64,000 nucleotides of DNA. Source: Clostridium sp. CF012. Lineage in GTDB: Bacteria; Bacillota; Clostridia; Clostridiales; Clostridiaceae. How positions within the stretch are numbered: position 1 is the stretch's first letter; each line of letters opens with the position of its first letter. Below, piece by piece: positions 45,842-53,747 of the stretch. Under the pieces are notes generated by a model. It did no database searches. It saw nothing but the letters and a program-made list of their open reading frames with translations, and was not told where the DNA came from. The position numbers and the translations under genes are program-made. The stretch is taken from positions 62,001-126,000 of the forward strand of contig NZ_JAHLEF010000011.1 of the NCBI RefSeq assembly GCF_018861755.1, written 5' to 3'.

Positions 45842-46852
45842 TTATTTGTAAGAATTACTTCTAAGGAGCGAATGTTTTCTAAAATTGTTCTCCCAATCTT
45901 TAAGAAATTCTTTTGCGCAAAATTCACCAGAATCATATAAATCCATGATTTTTTTATTAGAAATATTAAAATCTGTGGTTTTAATATCGAGAGTATTAAT
46001 TTTTACAGTTCGTAGATAATCCATCTCCCTTATATGAATATCATCCTGTGCTTCTAGCATAGTCTCAATAATTGAACTGGTGAAATTTAAGATATTTGTT
46101 ATTTTATGTTCTCGTAAATCTTTGTTTCCGCCTAGTTTAAAACCGATGGTTGGCCAGCGAGGAATTCCATTTACATCAAAAATCCAAACAGGGTAATTGC
46201 TTAGAACCCCGCCATCAACAATTAGAAACTTTTTATTAGAATTTACATCATGTAAGTTTATAGGTTGAAAAAAATAGGGAATAGATATGCTCATTCTTAC
46301 TGCCAAGCTCACTTGGAGTTCATCAGGGTTTATACCATAGTCAGCAATATCCTCTGGTAATATCAACATTTTTCCATTGCTGATATCTGTTGCTATTATA
46401 TGGAGTTTGTATTTTCTTTTATACTTGTTATTATTTAAAAGGATGCCTTTTTCTTCTGGGATAATCAAATCACCGAAGGTTACTTTTTTTCCATTTTCGT
46501 GGTTGATTTTTTTTGAAAGAATTTCATCAAGCCAGTTTTTCAAATAATCGCCCTTATAAATCCCTTTTTTAAAAAGTAGATTGAATGTATTAGACAATAT
46601 TGGGATATTAAAATTATTTTTATCAGCTATTTTTTTATAGTCTAGTTGTAGCATTAATTTTTTTATATCTTCAGTGCAGTAACCCACTGCAAGTAGCGAA
46701 GCTACAATAGATCCAGCAGAGGTTCCTGAAATATTTTTCCATTCATATCCATTATTTTCAAATGTTTTCAAGGCACCTACAAGACCAATTCCTTTTACTC
46801 CACCACCTTCAAATACCGCATCTGCATATTTTTTATTTTTATTAATATCCAT
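45842..46852 (-). CDS. patatin-like phospholipase
   Basis: 336 residues from the ATG at 46852, 8 nt after AAAGGGG; an in-frame GTG upstream overlaps that site. Patatin motifs are complete: oxyanion loop FEGGGVKGIGLVGAL (about 17), nucleophile elbow GTSAGS (about 43-48), and catalytic Asp in VDGGVLSNYP. It should hydrolyse acyl lipids. No signal peptide, so it is cytoplasmic or secreted by other means. A small hydrophobic-segment protein is encoded divergently 135 nt away. Such lipases occur both in housekeeping lipid turnover and as toxins or defence effectors; nothing here decides. Confidence 0.88.
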   Translation of the reverse strand: MDINKNKKYADAVFEGGGVKGIGLVGALKTFENNGYEWKNISGTSAGSIVASLLAVGYCTEDIKKLMLQLDYKKIADKNNFNIPILSNTFNLLFKKGIYKGDYLKNWLDEILSKKINHENGKKVTFGDLIIPEEKGILLNNNKYKRKYKLHIIATDISNGKMLILPEDIADYGINPDELQVSLAVRMSISIPYFFQPINLHDVNSNKKFLIVDGGVLSNYPVWIFDVNGIPRWPTIGFKLGGNKDLREHKITNILNFTSSIIETMLEAQDDIHIREMDYLRTVKINTLDIKTTDFNISNKKIMDLYDSGEFCAKEFLKDWENNFRKHSLLRSNSYK

Positions 46853-46987
46853 ATATAACACCCCTTTATGAGTAATATATGAGTACGTATATTTTCATGA
46901 CCTATGTTTTTAAAAATATAAATCAATCACATCATTTTCTAAGAAAGAATATTATGTATTATAATGATTTTGGAAAAGAGGCAATAC

Positions 46988-47275
46988 ATGAAAAAGTTAG
47001 AAGATTACACACCTAATGAATTAGCTACTTTAGCAACAATAATAGGGATTATTATTGCATCTAAATATAATATTAACCAACAAAATGTAGTAGGAAATTT
47101 TTTAGATGGTGTGGGACAGACCCTATTTATAATTGCAGCTCAGGCCCAAAATATACAACCGCAGGCGGAAAATGGAAATAGTAATTCAAATAGCAGTAAC
47201 GATGATTTGCAAAAACAAATAGATGAACTTAAAGAATATATCAAAAAATTTGAAGATAATATAAATGTTAAATAA
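46988..47275 (+). CDS. small protein with hydrophobic segment and C-terminal coiled coil, unknown function
   Basis: 95 residues from the ATG at 46988, 7 nt after AAAAGAGG; the ATG at 46964 lacks a ribosome binding site. MKKLEDYTPNELATLATIIG leads a hydrophobic segment (LATLATIIGIIIASKY), a second amphipathic stretch (FLDGVGQTLFIIAAQAQ), a linker of Asn and Ser, and a coiled-coil end (LQKQIDELKEYIKKFEDN). I do not recognise the family. It is divergent from the patatin-like gene. Confidence 0.65.
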   Translation: MKKLEDYTPNELATLATIIGIIIASKYNINQQNVVGNFLDGVGQTLFIIAAQAQNIQPQAENGNSNSNSSNDDLQKQIDELKEYIKKFEDNINVK

Positions 47276-47280
47276 AAATG

Positions 47281-47318
47281 CCTAGCTTAAAATTAATTAA
47301 GTTGGGTGTTTAATTTTT
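47281..47318 (+). terminator. terminator of the 95-residue gene
   Basis: CCTAGCTTAA and TTAAGTTGGG pair with two G-T pairs around a short loop; TGTTTAATTTTT follows. Confidence 0.55.
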
Positions 47319-47394
47319 ATGTGTCTAAGATGGTATTATAAATTAATAGTTGTGAGAAAATATAATATTAGGACTAAACATTGGAGGAAATAAA

Positions 47395-49152
47395 ATGAAA
47401 AAGGAAGTATTAGAACGAAATTTTAAAAAAGTAAAAAATCAGTTTGCACAGATTCAAGAAATAGCAAAGCATACTAAGCCAAATTCATTATGGGAACATG
47501 AAGCTGCAGTAAGAAAGAAATTAAAGGAATTAAAGGAGTTTAAAAAAGAGAATTTCAAAGACTATAAGAGAGTTTATGATAATTACTCAGAATTATTGAA
47601 ATATATATCAATAAAGCTTGTTGAGGACTACAATAAGAAAAATAATTCAAATTTTAATTTTGAGACTGTATTAAAGAATAATGGCGCAAGTTTCCTTAAA
47701 TCAGGAATTATAAGTGTATTAATAACTGAGCATATTCCTGAAATCATATCTAGTGAGTTTGACCGCGTGTTTCCTTCTAACCCTAAGAATGAATATGAAG
47801 AATCAAGAAAATTTAAGAGGAAGTTTTATCTTCATTTAGGGGAAACTAATACTGGAAAAACCTATAATGCAATGATGAGGCTTAAAGAGTCAACAAAAGG
47901 AATTTATCTTTCCCCACTAAGAATATTAGCACTTGAGAATTTTGAAAAATTAAATAAAGAGGGCGTAAAATGTAATCTTGCAACTGGAGAAGAAGAAATA
48001 AACATTGAAGATGCGGCTCATATTTGCTGTACTATAGAAAAATTAGATATAAGTCAGGAGTATGAAGTTGCTATTATAGACGAAATTCAAATGATAGATA
48101 ACGACCAAAGGGGAGCCGCATGGACAAGAGCTATTTTAGCATTAAAAAGCAAAGAAATACATATTTGCGGCGCATCCAATGCAAAAAAATTGCTTATAGA
48201 AATAATTGAGGATTGCGGAGAAGAGTACGAGATTATTGAGTACAAAAGAGATATCCCTCTTGTGATGGAAGATGGTGCTTTTGTATATAAGAGTATTCAA
48301 GAAGGCGACGCACTAGTTACATTCTCAAAGAAGAAAGTGTTAGAACTAGCTTATCATTATTCGAACTTAGGTATAAAAGTAAGTTTAATCTATGGAGATT
48401 TACCACCAGAGGTGAGAAAAAAACAGTACAATCAGTTTATTAATAAGGAAAGCACAATTTTAGTATCCACTGATGCCATAGGCATGGGGGTAAATCTCCC
48501 AATAAAAAGAATAATATTTATGGAAATTAAAAAATTTGATGGTAATGAGATAAGATATTTAACATCTCAAGAAGTGAAACAAATAGCGGGAAGAGCAGGT
48601 AGAAAAGGAATTTATGAGGTTGGATATGTAGCGTCATATGGAAATACTCAAGATTTTATAAGTGAATGCTTAGATACAAGTGATAAAACTATTGAAGAAG
48701 CAGTAATAGGCCCCAGTGAATCTATCTTAAAAATTAGTTCACTTTCCCTTAGAGAAAAATTAGCACTATGGATTACAAAAGAAGAAAAAATATCTTTTTA
48801 TAGAAAAATGGATATAAGTGAGTATTTGGTGGTTTTAGATAATTTAAGGAGTTATAAATTGGAGGAAAGAATTCAATGGAAACTGCTAAAAATTCCTTTT
48901 GATGTATCTAATGATAAGATGATGAATGCATTTTTAAGATATGTAGACGAATTATTTATAGCTAATAGAGAGATTATCTTAAAACCACAGTGTCAATTAG
49001 ATGATCTTTATGAACTAGAGCTTTACTATCAAAAAATAAATCTTTATTATTCCTTTTCAAAAGTATTCAAATTGAGTTTTGATGAACAATGGGTATATGA
49101 GAATAGGGTAAAAGTTAGTGAGGATATTAACAATATTTTGAAAAGTATATAA
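47395..49152 (+). CDS. SUV3-like superfamily 2 RNA helicase
   Basis: 585 residues, ATG after TTGGAGGAAA. The motor starts near residue 140: motif I HLGETNTGKTYNA, motif Ia YLSPLRILALE, motif II IIDEIQMIDNDQRGAAWTRA, motif III ICGASNA, motif V ILVSTDAIGMGVNLP and motif VI QIAGRAGRKG. GxTNxGKT with DEIQM and the RGxAWTRA stretch is the signature of SUV3, the mitochondrial degradosome helicase, rather than of DEAD-box proteins. The N-terminal 135 residues are helical; the C-terminal 130 are helical too, like the SUV3 C-terminal domain. A role in RNA turnover is inferred from the family. No RNase gene is adjacent. Confidence 0.83.
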   Translation: MKKEVLERNFKKVKNQFAQIQEIAKHTKPNSLWEHEAAVRKKLKELKEFKKENFKDYKRVYDNYSELLKYISIKLVEDYNKKNNSNFNFETVLKNNGASFLKSGIISVLITEHIPEIISSEFDRVFPSNPKNEYEESRKFKRKFYLHLGETNTGKTYNAMMRLKESTKGIYLSPLRILALENFEKLNKEGVKCNLATGEEEINIEDAAHICCTIEKLDISQEYEVAIIDEIQMIDNDQRGAAWTRAILALKSKEIHICGASNAKKLLIEIIEDCGEEYEIIEYKRDIPLVMEDGAFVYKSIQEGDALVTFSKKKVLELAYHYSNLGIKVSLIYGDLPPEVRKKQYNQFINKESTILVSTDAIGMGVNLPIKRIIFMEIKKFDGNEIRYLTSQEVKQIAGRAGRKGIYEVGYVASYGNTQDFISECLDTSDKTIEEAVIGPSESILKISSLSLREKLALWITKEEKISFYRKMDISEYLVVLDNLRSYKLEERIQWKLLKIPFDVSNDKMMNAFLRYVDELFIANREIILKPQCQLDDLYELELYYQKINLYYSFSKVFKLSFDEQWVYENRVKVSEDINNILKSI

Positions 49153-49188
49153 CAATACTTTTTATACCATAAATACCATAAAAATAAT

Positions 49189-49219
49189 GTTATAAAATGT
49201 ACTAAAAATGTACATTCTA
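49189..49219 (+). promoter_or_regulatory. forespore (sigma-G/F type) promoter candidate of the SASP gene
   Basis: GTTATA at 49189-49194, 18-nt spacer, CATTCTA at 49213-49219. The -10 agrees with CATNNTA of sigma-G promoters; the -35 is a weaker match. A forespore sigma factor is expected for SASP genes. Confidence 0.5.
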
Positions 49220-49258
49220 TTAGTACAACAAAAAAACACTTAAAGGAGGTCACATAGT

Positions 49259-49441
49259 ATGGCATACAGAAGTTTAGTACCAGAAGCAAAAGCAGGATTA
49301 AATAAATTTAAAATGGAAACTGCAAATCAGTTAGGAGTAAGCTTTACTGACTATAATGGTGACTTAACGTCAAGACAATGTGGTTCAGTTGGTGGAGAAA
49401 TGGTTAAAAAAATGGTAGAACAATACGAAAGAAATTTATAA
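49259..49441 (+). CDS. alpha/beta-type small acid-soluble spore protein
   Basis: 60 residues, ATG after AAAGGAGGTCAC. Family hallmarks: LVPEAKAGLNKFKMETANQL with the germination protease site around KFKMETA, then GDLTSRQCGSVGGEMVKKMV. These proteins coat DNA in the dormant spore and give resistance to UV and heat. The presence of this gene shows that the host sporulates. Confidence 0.95.
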   Translation: MAYRSLVPEAKAGLNKFKMETANQLGVSFTDYNGDLTSRQCGSVGGEMVKKMVEQYERNL

Positions 49442-49448
49442 TTATAAT

Positions 49449-49489
49449 TAGGTAGGCTGTGCAGCAAAGTTGCATATCCTATTTTTTTT
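49449..49489 (+). terminator. terminator of the SASP gene
   Basis: TAGG and CCTA enclose a second stem TGCA/TGCA; a run of eight T follows directly. Confidence 0.6.
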
Positions 49490-49600
49490 ATGTGTCTAAA
49501 TAAGATTTGAATTTGTAATAAATAATTAATCATCTATTTAGTTTGCCTATTTGACTTATGATACATAAAAGGATATAATATATCTCGTAGTGTTAATTAT

Positions 49601-49675
49601 GGCTCCTTGGTCAAGAGGTTAAGACGCCACCCTCTCACGGTGGATTCAGGGGTTCAATTCCCCTAGGAGTCACCA
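49601..49675 (+). tRNA. tRNA-Glu (anticodon CTC)
   Basis: Cloverleaf: acceptor GGCTCCT with AGGAGTC, anticodon stem CCACC/GGTGG around loop CTCTCAC, T arm GGGGTTCAATTCCCC, encoded CCA at 49673-49675. Confidence 0.93.
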
Positions 49676-49692
49676 TTTATTTCTTTTTTCAT

Positions 49693-49767
49693 TGGGGTGT
49701 AGCCAAGCGGTAAGGCACTAGACTCTGACTCTGGCATTCGCAGGTTCGAATCCTTCCACCCCAGCCA
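49693..49767 (+). tRNA. tRNA-Gln (anticodon CTG)
   Basis: Acceptor TGGGGTG with CACCCCA, anticodon stem CTAGA/TCTGG around loop CTCTGAC, T arm with GGTTCGAATCC, encoded CCA at the end. 17 nt after tRNA-Glu, so cotranscribed. Confidence 0.93.
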
Positions 49768-49808
49768 AGTATTTCCAACTATAATTTAAATGTTAATATT
49801 TCAATATA

Positions 49809-49846
49809 GATAATCCCAGCAAAATTTTGCTGGGATTATCTTTTTA
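49809..49846. terminator. terminator after the tRNA pair, bidirectional
   Basis: Perfect 16-bp self-complementary arms GATAATCCCAGCAAAA and TTTTGCTGGGATTATC, then TTTTTAT. Confidence 0.88.
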
Positions 49847-49858
49847 TATATCAATTTT

Positions 49859-50353
49859 TCATTTTAATATGGTTTTTAAAAACACATATAAGCCTAGCAC
49901 AATAATTAGGCAAGGAATCAGCAATCCGTATTTAAGCCAAGGATAAATGTTCCCTAGAAAGTTTACTGCAAAAGAAAATACAGATATAAAAGCTAACAAA
50001 GATATAAAGAGTAGTAAGGTATTATTTTTCTTGGAAAATAAATAATATTGAAATAAACCAATAGCGAGTCCCAGAGTATAAATGGGCCAGGTTTCAGTTG
50101 AGTATTTCCAGTTCGTTGAAGTTTCAAAAATAAATAGTAAACCTGTAGTGGTTAGAATTCCAGCAAGAACTAATATAGCAGGTTCTTTTTTTAAAGAGAA
50201 AAAACTTATTTCTAACAAAACACCTGGAATTAGAATAAACAGTGGCCAAAAATTAGAAAAACTAACAAAGTCAATGTCATATATTTGATCAGCCAAAAGT
50301 ATTGAACCTAGAAAAATTAAGAGAATACCAAGCAAGGCGTTATTTTTTTTCAT
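49859..50353 (-). CDS. LiaI/LiaF-like (DUF5668) membrane protein
   Basis: 164 residues with five transmembrane helices. It opens NNALLGILLIFLGSILLADQ and FWPLFILIPGVLLEISFF, the LiaI-LiaF-like transmembrane pattern (helix, short loop, W-P-L-x-x-I/L helix). Proteins of this kind occur with cell-envelope stress sensors, but no LiaRS-like genes are next to it here. Ends at the tRNA terminator. Confidence 0.75.
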   Translation of the reverse strand: MKKNNALLGILLIFLGSILLADQIYDIDFVSFSNFWPLFILIPGVLLEISFFSLKKEPAILVLAGILTTTGLLFIFETSTNWKYSTETWPIYTLGLAIGLFQYYLFSKKNNTLLLFISLLAFISVFSFAVNFLGNIYPWLKYGLLIPCLIIVLGLYVFLKTILK

Positions 50354-50504
50354 TTACGTACCTTCTTTAAAATACTATTCATAATTATATTGTTTATAAA
50401 TAGAATTTATGCATATTTAAAAGTATTAGTTAGAGCTTTATAGCTAATACTATATTTAAACTTTTAATCCTTTAAACTTCAGAGAATGACAAGGAGGAAA
50501 TTAT

Positions 50505-50708
50505 ATGCAAACTGGTATAGTAAAGTGGTATGATGTTGAAAGAGGATATGGATTCATATCTGCTCAAGAGGGCGAGGATGTATTCGTTCACCATTTAGCA
50601 ATAAAAGAACAAGGACCAAGAAAGGATTTACACGAGGGCGAACAAGTACAATTTGATGTAGTAGATGCTCCTAAAGGACCTCAAGCTATTAATGTTCAAA
50701 AGTATTAA
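50505..50708 (+). CDS. cold shock protein (CspA family)
   Basis: 67 residues, ATG after CAAGGAGG. Single OB-fold cold shock domain: RNP1-like KWYDVERGYGFIS and RNP2 DVFVHHLAI; length is normal for the family. The RNP1 form has VERGYG where CspA has AKGFG. It binds single-stranded nucleic acid as an RNA chaperone. The leader of about 100 nt is AT-rich; I see no clear cold-box. Confidence 0.93.
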   Translation: MQTGIVKWYDVERGYGFISAQEGEDVFVHHLAIKEQGPRKDLHEGEQVQFDVVDAPKGPQAINVQKY

Positions 50709-50750
50709 AAACATGACTTTATCTCTTTACATTATATAACAATATTTAGG

Positions 50751-50784
50751 CACACCCATTTGATTTTTTTGGGTGTGTTTTTTA
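50751..50784 (+). terminator. terminator of the cold shock gene
   Basis: CACACCCA and TGGGTGTG arms with an 11-nt loop, then TTTTTT. Confidence 0.8.
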
Positions 50785-50919
50785 GTTGTGTATATTGAGC
50801 TTATTAATTTGAAAAAATATTGTAATTGTAGAAAATAATAATGTGTATAGTATATAATGGTAACGCGTGTAAATAATTATAAGATAGAAGAAAATAAAAA
50901 AAATCAGGTGGTGAAACTT

Positions 50920-51740
50920 TTGAATGAAATTAATGAAGAGATTATACAAAAAAATAGTGATTTAGGGTCTTATAAAAGGGGAAGAGAGTATTATAAAAAT
51001 AATAAGGTTAAGTATATAGATATAGATATAAATGAAGAAGGAGACTACACAGAAACTAAAATAAATTCAGAGGTAGAATCTTCAAAGTTCACCCACTATA
51101 AAGTGAACACAAGTTTTAATAATATTGCTCCTTTTATAATTTACCATTGTGAATGTAATGCAAATTATAGTTATTATGGTCAGACAAGCATGTGTAAACA
51201 TGTAGTGGCAACATTACTAAAATATTTTTATGAAAAAGAACAAATCATCAAAGTGAAAAAAATGGATAAAACAAATAACTTAATTAAACAAATAACTAAA
51301 AATTTAAGCAGTGCTCCAAGGGGAAAATTAAATTTAAAACTAGATATAAAATATGTTCATGATTCTAATAGCAATAACAGAAAATCTTCTGTGGAGATAA
51401 AGATTGGTGAGGATAAGCTTTACGTAATTAAGAATATAAGAGAATTTTTAACTTGTTCTACTAAAACTTTTGAAACATTGGAGTTTGGGAAGAAATTCTC
51501 TTATAATCCGAATTTGCAGTACTTTAGCTCAGAAGATTTAAATATTATAGAGATTTTTAAAGAAGCAAGTGAATTAGAAACGCTAATTGCAAACGTAGAT
51601 ATATATAGAAGTAGTAAAGTAAAGTAAAGTATCTTTCTGGTAAAAAAGCTTATTTTACAGATAGCATGGTTAAAAGGTTGTTTAAATGCTTACACAATAA
51701 GTCTATAACTGTGGTAATAAATGGCGATTTGTTTCTTTAA
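50920..51740 (+). pseudogene. N-terminal remnant of a SWIM/SNF2 helicase, frameshifted
   Basis: The intact frame ends at 51627. TTG at 50920 is the likeliest start (after CAGGTGGTGA); the ATG at 50857 is in frame but has no ribosome binding site. The product contains a SWIM zinc site (CECN ... TSMCKHVVATLL) and the start of the SNF2-associated region (RGKLNLKLDIKYVHDSN). After the stop at 51625, another frame continues the same protein type: YLSGKKAYFTDSMVKRLFKC, then VVINGDLFL, to a stop at 51738. Removing one unit of the GTAAA repeat at 51614-51631 joins the two frames. The SNF2 motor, about 700-800 residues in full-length relatives, is missing altogether, and a terminator follows. So this is a decayed gene, or a truncated SWIM protein. 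Confidence 0.75.
51614..51631 (+). repeat. GTAAA pentanucleotide repeat (3.6 units) at the frameshift
   Basis: GTAAA occurs three times in tandem followed by GTA, and the frame hits TAA inside it. Loss of one unit restores the reading frame into the downstream homologous stretch. Confidence 0.8.
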
Positions 51741-51792
51741 AAATAGCTGTCCTAGAACTATATAAAAGTTCTATGACAGCTATTTATTTTAA
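51741..51792. terminator. bidirectional terminator after the SNF2 remnant
   Basis: Arms AAATAGCTGTCCTAGAACT and AGTTCTATGACAGCTATTT with one C/T mismatch position, then TATTTT. Shared with the convergent hydrolase gene. Confidence 0.85.
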
Positions 51793-51794
51793 TC

Positions 51795-52619
51795 TTATAT
51801 TTTTACAGTTTGACCGATTTCAATAATTTTTATGCTTCCATCATTTATTCTTTCTAGTGTATCACAGGTGACCTCATCATCGTCTTGAGCTAAAATATAG
51901 GTTTTATAATGAATTGGAATCATGAATTTAGATTTTGTCATTTTGAACATTTTAAAGCTTTGCTCAGGAGAACAGTGCATTTCTTGAAACTCGTCAGGTT
52001 TATAGCAGCCTACAGGCATAATTGCAACATCCGCCATTAGATTTCTATATATATCAGTATAGGCTGTATCGCCAGCAAAAAAAATCTTTTTTGTACTACT
52101 TTCAATCATATAAGAATTGCTATCAGCTGCAGTGCCCCAAGGATATCTTCTACCATCATGATTTGCTCTTAAAGCCTTTATTTTTATGTCATTCACGCTA
52201 TAGGTTTCATTTGGGTTTAGAAGTATTCTATTTTTAAATCCTAAAATCTTTAGTGGAAGATTTAAATTTTTAGGAGCAATAATTATTGCACTTTTATTTA
52301 GTTTCATTAGAGTTGTATAATTCATATGGTCCATATGACCATGGGATAGCAGTATATAATCAATTTTAATTGAAGATAAGTTTAAGGAGGGTTTTATCAA
52401 TCGTCTCATTTGACCAAGATTTATTGAAGTCACAGGGTCAGTTACTATAACCAATCCATTTAAATTAATAACTACAGTAGCATGACCTACCCAATGGACA
52501 GAATTTGTTACTACAGGCTCATAGGATGGAATAAGCATAGGCTTAAAGTAGGACTTAAAGTTTCTACGGTGTAGTTCATACATATATCCAGTGATTTTAC
52601 GGAGTCTAGTAAATTTCAT
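51795..52619 (-). CDS. metallo-beta-lactamase fold hydrolase
   Basis: 274 residues from the ATG at 52619, preceded by AAGAGGT; the frame is open to 52700 but that part has no ribosome binding site. The metal-binding motif SHGHMDHMN (HxHxDH) is present, with VTDPV before it, the Asp of FFAGDTAYTD and the late His of IPIHYKTY. VHWVGHATVVINLNGLVIVT near residue 40 places it in the NAPE-PLD/UlaG-like branch. A lipid or sugar phosphoester substrate is possible. Confidence 0.85.
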   Translation of the reverse strand: MKFTRLRKITGYMYELHRRNFKSYFKPMLIPSYEPVVTNSVHWVGHATVVINLNGLVIVTDPVTSINLGQMRRLIKPSLNLSSIKIDYILLSHGHMDHMNYTTLMKLNKSAIIIAPKNLNLPLKILGFKNRILLNPNETYSVNDIKIKALRANHDGRRYPWGTAADSNSYMIESSTKKIFFAGDTAYTDIYRNLMADVAIMPVGCYKPDEFQEMHCSPEQSFKMFKMTKSKFMIPIHYKTYILAQDDDEVTCDTLERINDGSIKIIEIGQTVKI

Positions 52620-52818
52620 TTTATACCTCTTAATTTTCAATATATTTGTGTATATTATATGATTATATTCTTTTATATAGAGTTTAAACGAATTACACAA
52701 GTGAATTTCTATAAGCGAATTATACCATAAGTGAGTTGAATTTAATTTATAATTTGTACTCTGAGATTTAAGAAGAAAAAGAATAAGCTACATATCTCTA
52801 CATAAAACTACAAAACAA

Positions 52819-52847
52819 TTGACAAGCTGAAACTTTTCTGTTATTTT
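52819..52847 (+). promoter_or_regulatory. sigma-A promoter of the acetate transporter gene
   Basis: TTGACA, 17-nt spacer, TATTTT, 46 nt before the start codon. Confidence 0.6.
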
Positions 52848-52892
52848 TTTATAGGAATTATTATTTTAAAGAAAACAAAAGGAGGCTATATT

Positions 52893-53510
52893 ATGATTAC
52901 AAACGAAACACAAAATGTAAGAATAACAAATGCGGACCCATCTGCATTAGGATTATTCGGACTTGCCATGGTCACACTAGTGGCATCTTCACAGAAACTT
53001 GGACTAACGGAAGGCACATCTTTCATACTACCCTGGGCCATATTCTTAGGGGGATTTGCTCAACTATTTGCATGTATAAATGACTCAAAACGTAACAATG
53101 TTTTTGGAACTACAGCTTTTGGAGCATTTGCATTCTTTTGGATGGGTGTTGGAGCTTCTTGGCTAATTAAAGCTGGTGTATTTGGTAAAGTGCTAGCATC
53201 GACTGCGGATCCAAAACAATTAGGATTTGCTTATGTAGGCTATTTGATATTTTCATTGTTTATGACTATAGGAGCTGCAGAAACACACAAGGTGCTATTT
53301 ACGATTTTTGTTTTAATTGATTTTCTATTTATAGGGTTATCACTTAGTACTTTTGGAATTATGCCTGAATTTTCACATGGCCTTGCAGCGTATTCTGAAT
53401 TGTTAATTGCATTATTTTCATTTTATGGTTCCGCAGCGGCGGTTTTAAATGCTCATTTTGGCAAGATATTTTTACCAGTAGGGAAACCTTTTGGTATATT
53501 TAAAAAATAA
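52893..53510 (+). CDS. acetate uptake transporter (GPR1/FUN34/SatP family)
   Basis: 205 residues, ATG after AAAGGAGG. Six transmembrane helices. The family signature NPAPLGL is present as ADPSALGLFGLAMVTL near residue 14; FGAFAFFWMGVGASWL and the GAAETHKVLFTIFVLIDFLF stretch are typical. It carries acetate (and succinate in SatP) with protons. It stands alone between its own promoter and terminator. Confidence 0.9.
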   Translation: MITNETQNVRITNADPSALGLFGLAMVTLVASSQKLGLTEGTSFILPWAIFLGGFAQLFACINDSKRNNVFGTTAFGAFAFFWMGVGASWLIKAGVFGKVLASTADPKQLGFAYVGYLIFSLFMTIGAAETHKVLFTIFVLIDFLFIGLSLSTFGIMPEFSHGLAAYSELLIALFSFYGSAAAVLNAHFGKIFLPVGKPFGIFKK

Positions 53511-53525
53511 TTTATTTAATTATAG

Positions 53526-53548
53526 AAGGGTGGCATACATCCTTTTTT
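53526..53548 (+). terminator. terminator of the acetate transporter gene
   Basis: AAGGGTG and CATCCTT pair with one G-T pair around GCATA, followed by TTTTT. Confidence 0.6.
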
Positions 53549-53747
53549 CACTGTTTTAGTTTTCAAAGATTTCTACATATAAATATGATAATTTATATAG
53601 TTAACAAATTATCAAACAATGTCAAAATTAATTGAATTATAAGAAAATATAGGTTATAATATTATTTGACTTAAGAAAGTTTGTGGTAGTTTAAAAAGAA
53701 CGCAACTTTATGTAAACGAAATCAATACTAGAACGGGGGACATATAT

